The notes under the pieces were generated by a model. That model did not search any database, was not told where the DNA came from, and saw only the letters and a program-made list of their open reading frames with translations. 64,000 nt of DNA, taken from NCBI GenBank assembly GCA_963820315.1, contig CAWFZK010000035.1, positions 81,813 through 145,812 of the forward strand. The letters are read 5' to 3'. This stretch comes from JACVRW01 sp963820315. Lineage in GTDB: Bacteria > Actinomycetota > Thermoleophilia > Solirubrobacterales > Thermoleophilaceae. The position numbers and the translations under genes were made by a program. Each line of letters begins with the position of its first letter. Position 1 is the first letter of the stretch. Shown here in pieces: positions 1 through 7,700 of the stretch.

Positions 1-714
1 CCCGCCGAGCCAGCCCCACCAGGGGACGGCGCCCAGACGTGCGCCGGCCGGCCGCGGCGAGCGCCCCAGGGCGAGCAGCGCCGCGAGGGCGACGGCCATC
101 GTCGCGGTGGCGACCAGGAACGAGAACGCGCCGACGGTGATCGGCGCATCGACGTCGGCTCTCAGCTGGGCGTTGACGGCGCCCTGCACCGGCAGCACCG
201 CGCCGGCGGCGAGGCCGGCCGCCACCCAGCCGCCACGGTTGCGCAGGGCGCCGTCCAGGGAATCGGCGCCGCCCTGCGCCCGAACGATCATCCAGGTGGC
301 GACGACAACCGCGAGCGCACCGGCCACGGCGGCCAACCCGAGCGGCTCGCGCTCGACGCCGAGCCAGCCCGAGCCGTCGAGCACGAGCGACGCGCCCATC
401 TGCCCGGCAATGAAGAGGCCGACCGCGACGAGCGCTCCAAGGCGCGGGAACAGCAGGATGCCGGCGGTGATGTAGACGGCGCTGCCGATGCCGCCCCACA
501 GATGGGCGGGCTCGGCGTCGGCCAGGGCACCGAAGGCGCCGAGCGTGCCGGCCAGCGCCGCCAGGGCGAGCAGCAGGCTCGCGCCGATCGCGAGCTGAAG
601 CGTCGAGGCCCCGATCGGGCTGCCGAGGGCGCCGGACAGCTGCACGTTCGCACCGGCCTGGAGCGCCAGCAGGCTGCCGACAAAGAGGAGGAAGGGAATC
701 GCGAGGGCTTCCAT
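1..714 (-). CDS. YdcZ/DUF606-type DMT transporter, 3' end off the window
   Basis: The 238 visible codons encode an almost entirely hydrophobic protein of the YdcZ (DUF606) branch of the drug/metabolite transporter superfamily, expected in the cytoplasmic membrane; the substrate cannot be told. An internal duplication is visible: a helix with QAGANVQLSGALGSP near residue 20 is echoed by VQGAVNAQLRADVDAP near residue 180, as expected for the two-domain members. The start is the ATG at 714, 21 bp beyond the palindrome at 735-760. The stop codon lies left of the window. It is divergent from a TetR gene, so it is probably the target of that repressor. The family call is fairly sure, the role is not. 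Confidence 0.75.
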   Translation of the reverse strand, partial: MEALAIPFLLFVGSLLALQAGANVQLSGALGSPIGASTLQLAIGASLLLALAALAGTLGAFGALADAEPAHLWGGIGSAVYITAGILLFPRLGALVAVGLFIAGQMGASLVLDGSGWLGVEREPLGLAAVAGALAVVVATWMIVRAQGGADSLDGALRNRGGWVAAGLAAGAVLPVQGAVNAQLRADVDAPITVGAFSFLVATATMAVALAALLALGRSPRPAGARLGAVPWWGWLGG

Positions 715-734
715 GGAGTTCGTCCGGGTCGTGA

Positions 735-760
735 GCTAACTTGACTATGGTCAAGTTAGC
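735..760. promoter_or_regulatory. Perfect 11-bp inverted repeat, TetR operator
   Basis: The arms GCTAACTTGAC and GTCAAGTTAGC are exact reverse complements separated by TATG. The site fills the 46-bp gap between the divergent transporter and TetR genes and ends one base before the TetR ATG. Its size and position fit a TetR-dimer operator that controls both genes. Binding is inferred. Confidence 0.8.
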
Positions 761-1430
761 ATGCAGCCACGCGAGCTCCCCACCCCCGGCCCGCCGCCCG
801 AGCGCGCCGACGCCCGCCGCAATCGCCTGCGCATCCTGGAGGCGGCGGCCGAGCTGATCGGCGAGCGGGGCTTCGACCGAGTCACGATCGACGACATCGC
901 GGAGCGCGCCGGCGTCGCCAAGGGCACCGTCTTCCACCGCTTCGGCAACCGCGCGGGCCTGGCCGTGGGCCTACTCGACGAGCGCGAGCGCCGGCTCCAG
1001 GACAGGCTGCTGAGCGGTCCGCCACCCCTGGGCCCGGGCGCACCTGCCGAGCGAGCGCCTCATCGCCTTCCTCGGCGCCCTGGTCGACTTCACCGACGCG
1101 AACGTCGACCTGCTGATCGTCAGCGACCACGACGAGCCGGGAGGCCGCTACCGGACGGGCGCGTACGCCGCATGGCGCCTCCACGTGGCCTCGCTGCTCG
1201 AGGAGCTGGGCGCGGGCCGCCAGGCGGGCGGGCTCGCCGACACCCTGCTCGCCCCCGCGGCCGCCGACCTGATCCGCCACCGCCGCCGGGAGCTCGGCGT
1301 TCCGCGAGCTCGGATCAAGCGCGAGCTCGAGCTGGTGGCGCGCGCGCTGGTCGGCTCGCTGGCGGCTAGGACGCGTCAAGCGGCTGGAATCAGCACGCGA
1401 CGGGTGATCTGTCCATTGCTTTCCCAGTAG
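761..1430 (+). CDS. TetR-family transcriptional regulator, one frameshift
   Basis: The N-terminal helix-turn-helix is intact (residues about 20-65; ILEAAAELIGERGFDRVTID, then IAERAGVAKGTVFHRFGNR), which is typical of TetR repressors. After about residue 90 the reading frame must shift once, near 1025-1046, to recover a normal ligand domain (SERLIAFLGALVDFTDANVD and onwards); that frame stops at 1430. The protein would be about 220 residues, normal for the family. The ATG directly abuts the palindrome at 735-760, so the gene probably represses itself and the divergent YdcZ-type transporter. The 3' end overlaps the convergent sulfite-oxidase relative by about 55 bp. A second indel near 1365 could move the stop. 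Confidence 0.75.
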
Positions 1431-2633
1431 GTCACTTTGTTGGTGAGGACGGATCATCGGGCGCCGGCTGGACGTTGCCGTCGACGTCGAAGCGCACGCG
1501 ACGTGATCGTGTGCTCCCCCGCCGGGGCCCTCCCCCATTGCAGTGTCCAGAACGTCCACGCGAACTCGGAGCGGGCTTTGACCTCCGTTTCTGTGCCCTG
1601 TGGCGCTCAAGCCGCGCCTCGATCCAGGGCCCGTCGTCGATTTGGACCTCCACGGCCGCGATCGGCGCGCCCCAGGCCGCGCCCATGATGGCGTACTGCG
1701 GCCTCGCCGAGTGACCTTGGCCGGCGCCGACTTGAGCCGGTCGTGCCGGACGGAAGTGAACGTCCAAACGGTCTCGCCGCCGCGCACCTCCTCGCGGATC
1801 GTGACGTAGTCCCGCGCCATGAACCGACCGCGGTACTGCTGATCGAGCACCTCGATACGCGTCAGCCACTTGACGTTGGCCACCCCGTACCACCCCGGGG
1901 CGATCAAGCGCACCGGGGAAACCGTGCTCCGGGAGGCAACGGCGCACCGTTCATCTCGTAGCAGAGGAGGTTGTCGGGGTTGAGCGCATCCTCGAGCGAC
2001 ATGCTGCGGGCGAACTGCTCGGTGATCGTCAGATCGAGTGCGCCCGCGCCGTCGGGGACGCCCACGCCCGTGTCGCCGGGATCGAGCACGCCCGAGTTGT
2101 CGCGGATCGTCACCTCGCCCTCGATCCGCCCCCCAGAAGACGACCTCGATGCCCTGCTCCAGAATGCCCGCCCGCTCAGGACCGGAGCCAGCGGCGCGCC
2201 GCCCAGCGGGCATTTCCGACGCCGCCGATGAAGAACGGCAGGCCGGTGTTGCCGGAGCACTCCATCGTGAACTCAACCTCGCGACACGTGCGGGCCTTGA
2301 GGTCGGCGAGCGTCAGCGATTGCGGGTGAGCCACCAGCCCACCGATCCCAAGCGCCAGTCCTGCGCATTGAGGGCCGGTTGACCGTAGTGATTGATGACG
2401 AAGAACTGGCCGGGCGGTGTGAGCCGGGAGTCGAGCGCCTCCCAGTCGAGCTGGCGGACGATGACGTTCGGGACGGGGTTTGGCGCGGGCTGATCGAGCC
2501 ACGGAACGACCTCTTCGTCGGGCTCGCCGGGGAAGGCATGCGCCGGTCCGGCCACGCGCACCGCCGTCAGCCCCGCGGCTGCCGCGCCTCCACCCTTCAA
2601 CAGCGTGCGGCGAGATACCTCTAGTTGCTCCAC
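1376..2633 (-). pseudogene. Sulfite-oxidase-family molybdoenzyme with many frameshifts
   Basis: Pieces in all three frames spell one protein of the sulfite oxidase/SoxC family, which binds molybdopterin and acts outside the membrane. It starts at GTG 2633 behind AAAGGGGG with a Tat signal (SRRTLLKGGG, ending GPAHA). Next comes the cofactor domain with the Mo-ligand cysteine in MECSGNTGLPFF, then FARSMSLEDALNPDNLLCYE and APGWYGVANVKWLTRIEV. A Mo-co dimerisation domain ends VTYWESNGQITRRVLIPAA. At least seven frame changes are needed (near 2330, 2200, 2130, 1925, 1710, 1590 and 1445). The active-site segments are all recognisable, so this is either a young pseudogene or a run of sequencing errors. 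As printed it cannot make the enzyme. Confidence 0.7.
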
Positions 2634-2750
2634 TGTGTAACCCCCTTTACAGGTCACACGGCCCCAGCGTGCGTCGGAGCGACGCCACGGGGCGAACGGA
2701 ACGGCAACAAGAACAGACACGGTTGCCGCGAACGACAGCTTGCAACGCAT
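2634..2750 (-). other. Signal-peptide-like leader upstream of the sulfite-oxidase relative
   Basis: An ATG at 2750 follows a strong ribosome site (GGAGGAATCTCC) and opens with a signal-peptide-like stretch (MRCKLSFAATVSVLVAVPFA). The frame then runs without a stop into the start of the sulfite-oxidase relative. It may be a small secreted protein whose stop has been lost to an indel, or an N-terminal extension. The rest of the 250-base gap up to 2883 shows nothing else recognisable. Confidence 0.3.
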
Positions 2751-2870
2751 GGAGATTCCTCCGAGCGCGAGAACGTCGAGTGTCTCGCACTGAGGGTTGG
2801 GCGTCAATCGACGCTGGGGAATCGGCAGCATGCCGGTTCGTCGAGAGGGTCCGGCAAAACGACACTGCCG

Positions 2871-2876
2871 TACCGT
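2871..2876 (+). promoter_or_regulatory. TANNNT -10 element before the AKR gene
   Basis: TACCGT lies 7 nt before the TTG at 2884, the spacing expected for leaderless transcription. The same arrangement recurs at several other starts in the window. No clear -35 is visible. Confidence 0.35.
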
Positions 2877-2883
2877 CCGTAGC

Positions 2884-4591
2884 TTGAGTCGCCCTGCCTG
2901 GCTCACCGACTCGGAGCTCCGCATCGGCCTCGGCTGCATGCGGCTGATGAGCGGCGAGGACCCGGACGAGGAGCGCGCGCTCGAGACGATCCGCGCCGCG
3001 GTCGAGGCCGGCATCACCGTCTTCGACACTGCGCGCGCATACGGCGACAACGAGCGGCTGCTGGCGCGCGGACTGGCCGGGACGGATCGGCGCGCGCGGA
3101 TCGTGACGAAGGGCGGCATGACACGGCCGGAGGGCCGCTGGGTCCCGGACGGTCGCGCGAAGGCGATCCGCGCGGACTGCGAGGCGAGCCTGGCGGCGTT
3201 GGACGGCCTCCCGATCGACCTCTATCTGATCCACGCGCCCGATCCGCGCACGCCCTGGCGCACGTCGGTTCGTGCGCTCGCCAAGCTCGCCGACGAGGGG
3301 CTCGTGGAAAGGATCGGGCTCTCGAACGTCAACCGTCACCAGCTGGACGAGGCGCTCGAGCTCGCCCCGATCGCAGCCGTGCAGGTCGGGCTCAGCTTGC
3401 TCGACGACAGTGCGCTGCGCGGCGGCGTTGTCGAGCGCTGCGAGGAGGCGGGGGTCACGGTGATGGCGCACTCGCCTCTCGGTGGCCCGAGCCGGGTGCG
3501 CAGCCTCGCGCGCCGGCCGCAGCTCGCGGAGATCGCCGAGGCGCACGACGCGACGCCCGCGCGAGGTCGCGCTCGCGTGGGTCCTCCACCTGTCCCCCAC
3601 GCTGATCGCGATCCCCGGCGCTCGCCGCCCCGAGGCCGCCCGCTCCGCCGCGCGCGCGGCGACGCTCGAGCTCGATGACAGCGAGCTCGCGGCGCTCTCA
3701 GGCGAGCGTCGTACGACCACTCGCCGTGCTTCGCCACGGGCGGACGCCGACGTCGTCGTCGTGATGGGCATCCCCGGAGCCGGGAAGAGCCGCATCGCCG
3801 AGGAGCACGCCGCTCGCGGCTACCTGCGCCTGAACCGGGACGAGCGCGGAGGGTCGCTGCGACAGCTCGCCGAAGCGCTCGACGAAGCCCTCACGTCAGG
3901 CGCCCAGCGGGTCGTGCTCGACAACACCTACCTGACGCGCGCCTCGCGAAGCTATGTCCTCGAGGCGGCAGCTCGGCACGGCGTTCCGGCCCGCTGCGTG
4001 TGGCTCGACACCCCGCTCGCGCAGGCGCAGGTGAACATGGTCGAGCGGCTGCTCGAGCGCTTCGGCTCGCTCCCGACCCCGGACGAGCTGCGCGCGGCGG
4101 CGAAGCAGGAACAGGGCCTGCTCGCCCCGACCTCGCAGATGCGCACGCTCCGCGAGCTCGAGCCGCCGGCGGCGGACGAGGGCTGGGCCGGCCTGGAGCA
4201 GGTGCCGTTCGAGCGCGCGCCGGGGTCGGGCCGAGCCGGCGTCTTCGTCGGCGCCGCGGCGCTGCTCGAGCCCGGCTGGAGGGAGGCGCTGGCGCGGGCC
4301 GCGCCCGCGGCCCCCCACCTGGTCTACGACTGGGACCCGGATGGCCGCCGCGAGGCGCTCGACGCCGCAGCGGCCGCCCTCACCGGACAGGTCCCGGGAC
4401 CCGTGGAAGCGGCGCTATGCCCGCACCCGGCGGGCCCGCCCGTCTGTTGGTGCCGTCCGCCGCTGCCGGGACTCGCGCTGGCGTTCGCCCGCAGGCACGG
4501 CGTCGATCCGGCGAGATCGACGCTCGTCGGCTCGACTCCTGCCCACCGAACGCTCGCCGCGACGCTTGGCGCTCGCTACGTCGCGGCCTGA
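2884..4591 (+). CDS. Aldo/keto reductase fused to a polynucleotide-kinase-like domain and a HAD-like tail, one frameshift
   Basis: Three domains follow in order. Residues 1 to about 270 form an aldo/keto reductase barrel with the tetrad visible (FDTARAYG, IVTKGG, LIHAPDP). Next is a P-loop kinase like the 5'-kinase domain of T4 Pnk: GIPGAGKS, then LNRDERGG, then VVLDNTYLTR. The tail resembles GmhB/HisB HAD phosphatases in its zinc loop (CPHPAGPPVCWCRPPLPG). However, the final motif reads GSTPAHRT, without the usual acidic pair, and no DxD motif is seen, so phosphatase activity is doubtful. One extra base near 3555 breaks the frame inside the reductase; removing it restores EAHDATPREVALAWVLHLSP. 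The start is taken as TTG 2884; ATG 2797 is an alternative. The domain calls are solid, the joint function is unknown. Confidence 0.75.
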
Positions 4592-4602
4592 GACAGACGG
4601 GC

Positions 4603-6507
4603 CTAGCTCGTCGACTCCGCCTTCTTGCGCCGGCCGCGCCCGCCGCGCCGGCCGCGGCGGCGCCGCCGCCCGTTCGCCGACGACTCGGCGGAGCCGTCCG
4701 CGCCCACGGCCAGCCCCTCGGGGGGGTTGACCAGCGTGGCCTGCGCCGCCTGGCGGCCGACCTTGTCGATCCGGACGAGCGTCTTCTCGCCCACGAGGGG
4801 GGCCGCGCCGAACACCGAGACGATGTAGCCGTCGAGCTTCGCGACCGCGTCGTCGTCGTTGTACATGTGCGGCTCCTCGATGTGGACGAGCACCTCCTCG
4901 CCCTCGCGGAACGGCAGGGCGCGCTGCTCGACGTCCTCGCGCGTGCCCTCGAGCACGACCTCGAAGTGGTCGATCGGCAGCGCCTCGGTGCCCTCGAAGT
5001 GGAAGTGCTTGCCGGTCTCCTGCTCGATCTCGTGGATCGGGCCCTCCACGCCGTGCCCGCCCACGAGGATCGACGCCACCGAGGGGTGGACGCGGATCAG
5101 GAACGCGGGCGCCTCGGGCCGCTCGACGACCAGGTCGCGCAGCCAGCGATCGACCTCGATCGCGACGGTCTCCTCCGAGAGCACGACGCCCTCGCCCTCG
5201 CACACCGGACACCTCTTCGTGAGGATCTCGCGCACGCCGTCGGTCACGTTCTGGCGCGTCATCTCGACGAGCCCGAGCGGTGAGATCTCGACCACGTAGG
5301 TCTTCGTGCGATCCTCGTCGAGCGCCTTGCGGAGCGTCTTCAGGACGGCGTCGCGGTTGCGCGCGCGCGACATGTCGATGAAGTCGATGACGATGATCCC
5401 GCCGATGTCGCGCAGCCGCAGCTGGCGGACCACCTCGTCGGCGGCCTCGAGGTTGGTCCGCGTGATCGTGTCCTCGAGCTTCGCGCCCTTGCCGCGCCCG
5501 GTGAAGGAGCCCGAGTTGATGTCGATGACCGTCATCGCCTCGGCGTAGTCGATCATCAGGTAGCCGCCACTCGGCAGGTCGACGCGGCGCTTCAGCACAG
5601 ACTGGATCGCGTCCTCGACGCCGTAGCGCTCGAAGAGCGGCTCCTCGTCGTCCTTGTAGAACTCGAGCCGCTCGAGCAGCTCCGGTGCGGTCCTGTTGAA
5701 GAAGGACTCGAGCCGGTGGTGCTGCTTCTCGTCGTCGACGATCGCCTTCTCGAACTCGCCCGAGAAGATGTCGCGCGCGACGCGCACCGACAGGTCCGCC
5801 TCCTGGAAGGCCATCGCCGGGGCGGTGGTCTCCTTGGCGCGCTGCTGCAGCACTTCGTGCAGCTTGTGGAGGTACTTGATCTCGCGCTCGAAGTCCTCGC
5901 GGGTCGCGCCCTGCGCGGCGGTGCGCACGATCGCGCCCCCCTCGCCCAGGTCCGCCTTGCCGGCGGCACGGCGCAGGCGGTCGCGCTCCTTGTCCTCGAG
6001 CCGGCGCGACACGCCGACCCCCTCGCCCTGCGGCACGTACACGAGGTAGCGCCCGGCGATCGAGAGCTGCATGGACAGGCGCGGGCCCTTCGTCTTCAGC
6101 GGATCCTTGATCGCCTGAACGAGGATCTCCTGGCCGGGCTTCAAGAGCTCGGTGATGCGCTTGCCCTTCTGGCCGCGGCCGCCACGGCCACGGCGCGCGA
6201 CCTCCACGCCCGGGAAGACGACGTCGTCCGCGTGCAGGAAGCCGTTCTTGTCGAGGCCGATGTCCACGAAGGCGGCCTCGAGGCCGGGCAGGACGTTGTC
6301 GACCTTGCCCTTGTAGACGTTTCCGACGATCGAGCGGTTGCTCTTGCGCTCTATGTAGAGCTCGGCAACCCGCCAGTCGTCCTGTTTCGTGTTCTGGTTT
6401 CTCTTACCGCGACCCTTCGTCGTGGCGCCGCTCGGGCTGCCCTCCGATTCCAGGATCGCGACTCTCGTTTCGCCACGGTCCACCGTGACGAGCAACTGCT
6501 TTCTCAA
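4603..6507 (-). CDS. rne: Ribonuclease E/G family endoribonuclease
   Basis: This 634-residue protein is the single-strand-specific endonuclease of mRNA decay and rRNA/tRNA processing. An S1 RNA-binding domain lies at about residues 55-165 (IVGNVYKGKVDNVLPGLEAA). The catalytic region carries the metal-binding aspartates in MTVIDINSGS and IVIDFIDM, followed by the zinc-link motif CPVCEGEG. A C-terminal part ends in an Arg/Gly-rich tail (GRRRRRGRRGGRGRR). The length fits actinobacterial RNase E/G, which lack the long E. coli degradosome scaffold. The start is TTG 6507 behind GAAGGGAAT, 20 bp after the rodA stop, so it is the last gene of the mre operon. Placement next to mre genes is also seen in E. 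coli (mreBCD-maf-rng). Confidence 0.95.
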   Translation of the reverse strand: MRKQLLVTVDRGETRVAILESEGSPSGATTKGRGKRNQNTKQDDWRVAELYIERKSNRSIVGNVYKGKVDNVLPGLEAAFVDIGLDKNGFLHADDVVFPGVEVARRGRGGRGQKGKRITELLKPGQEILVQAIKDPLKTKGPRLSMQLSIAGRYLVYVPQGEGVGVSRRLEDKERDRLRRAAGKADLGEGGAIVRTAAQGATREDFEREIKYLHKLHEVLQQRAKETTAPAMAFQEADLSVRVARDIFSGEFEKAIVDDEKQHHRLESFFNRTAPELLERLEFYKDDEEPLFERYGVEDAIQSVLKRRVDLPSGGYLMIDYAEAMTVIDINSGSFTGRGKGAKLEDTITRTNLEAADEVVRQLRLRDIGGIIVIDFIDMSRARNRDAVLKTLRKALDEDRTKTYVVEISPLGLVEMTRQNVTDGVREILTKRCPVCEGEGVVLSEETVAIEVDRWLRDLVVERPEAPAFLIRVHPSVASILVGGHGVEGPIHEIEQETGKHFHFEGTEALPIDHFEVVLEGTREDVEQRALPFREGEEVLVHIEEPHMYNDDDAVAKLDGYIVSVFGAAPLVGEKTLVRIDKVGRQAAQATLVNPPEGLAVGADGSAESSANGRRRRRGRRGGRGRRKKAESTS

Positions 6508-6527
6508 GGAAGATTCCCTTCATGTCG

Positions 6528-7700
6528 TCATAAGGCTTTCCCTGCAGCGGTGTCGCGCGCTTGCGCGTGTATCGACTGCAGGATCCCTATGGCCATCAAT
6601 GTCGTCAGCACCGACGAGCCGCCATAACTCATGAGCGGCAGGGGGATGCCGGTGATGGGCATGATTCCGATCGTCATGCCCACGTTGACGAAGACTTGGA
6701 ACATAAGCATGGCAGTTATTCCGCCTGCCACCAACGCCCCGTAGAAGTTCTTCGCCATCGTCAGTGTCTTCAGCCCTCGCCAGATCAGCAGGGCGAACAG
6801 GGACAGCACGAGGGCCGCCCCGATAAAACCGAACTCCTCGCCCACCACGCTGAACACGAAGTCCGTGTGGTGCTCGGGCAGGAAGTCGAGCCGCGTCTGC
6901 GTCGAGGCGTCGCCGCGGCCGGTCTTCCCCCCGGAGCCGATCGCCGTCAGCGACTGATTGATCTGGTACCCCTCCTCGCGCGGGTCCGAGGTCGGGTTGA
7001 GGAACGCCGTCAGGCGGTCCATCTGGTACGGCTTGAGCAGCTGGAACCCGGCCGCCGGCGCCGCCACGACCACCACCGCGATCGCCACCGCCGCTATCGC
7101 CGCGAGGCCTGCGAAGTGCGTCCACGGCGTACCCGCAACGAACAGCACCGCCAGCAGGATCGCCAGGTAGACGAGCCCAGACCCCAGGTCCGGCTGCGCG
7201 ACCACCAGCATCGCGGGGAACAGCGCCAGCAGCGCGATGCGACTGGTGGTCTCGCGGTCCGTCAGGCGCCGCATGCGGTCGACCATGAAGGCCGACAGCG
7301 TCACGACGAGCAGCAGCTTGCCGAGCTCTGACGCCTGGAAGTTGAAGAAGCCGAATTCGATCGCCCGCCGTGAGCCGCGCGCCGAGAAGCCGAGCGCGTA
7401 CACGGCCAGGATCGAGGCGATCATGAACGCGTAGATCCCGATCTTCCACTCGCGCAGGCGCGAGTAGTCGAAGCGCGACAACAGGAACATCAGCACGAGC
7501 CCGACGCCCGCGTAGAGCGCCTGCCGGTACGCGTAGTAGTTGGGATCGCCGGGGATGTCGTCCTGGCTCGCCGTGCCGACGGTGTAGATGCTGGCGGCGA
7601 TCAGGCCCAGCGTGGCCAGCAGCATCAGCGGGTCGATGCGCAGCGCGCGGATGCCCGCGTCGCGGAAGTCCCTGACCGGTGAGGAGGCGGAGGCGTCCAT
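6528..7700 (-). CDS. rodA: RodA peptidoglycan glycosyltransferase (SEDS family)
   Basis: This 390-residue polytopic membrane protein of the FtsW/RodA/SpoVE family polymerises lipid II into glycan strands during lateral wall growth, working with a class B PBP. About ten transmembrane helices can be drawn. SEDS hallmarks include GSGGKTGRGDASTQTRLDFL, then the segment HTDFVFSVVGEEFGFIGA, and the late helix FVNVGMTIGIMPITGIPLPL. Its ATG at 7700 shares one base with the stop of the upstream MreD-PBP2 gene (TGATG), so the two partners are translationally coupled. RNase E/G follows 20 bp downstream. Confidence 0.95.
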   Translation of the reverse strand: MDASASSPVRDFRDAGIRALRIDPLMLLATLGLIAASIYTVGTASQDDIPGDPNYYAYRQALYAGVGLVLMFLLSRFDYSRLREWKIGIYAFMIASILAVYALGFSARGSRRAIEFGFFNFQASELGKLLLVVTLSAFMVDRMRRLTDRETTSRIALLALFPAMLVVAQPDLGSGLVYLAILLAVLFVAGTPWTHFAGLAAIAAVAIAVVVVAAPAAGFQLLKPYQMDRLTAFLNPTSDPREEGYQINQSLTAIGSGGKTGRGDASTQTRLDFLPEHHTDFVFSVVGEEFGFIGAALVLSLFALLIWRGLKTLTMAKNFYGALVAGGITAMLMFQVFVNVGMTIGIMPITGIPLPLMSYGGSSVLTTLMAIGILQSIHAQARDTAAGKAL

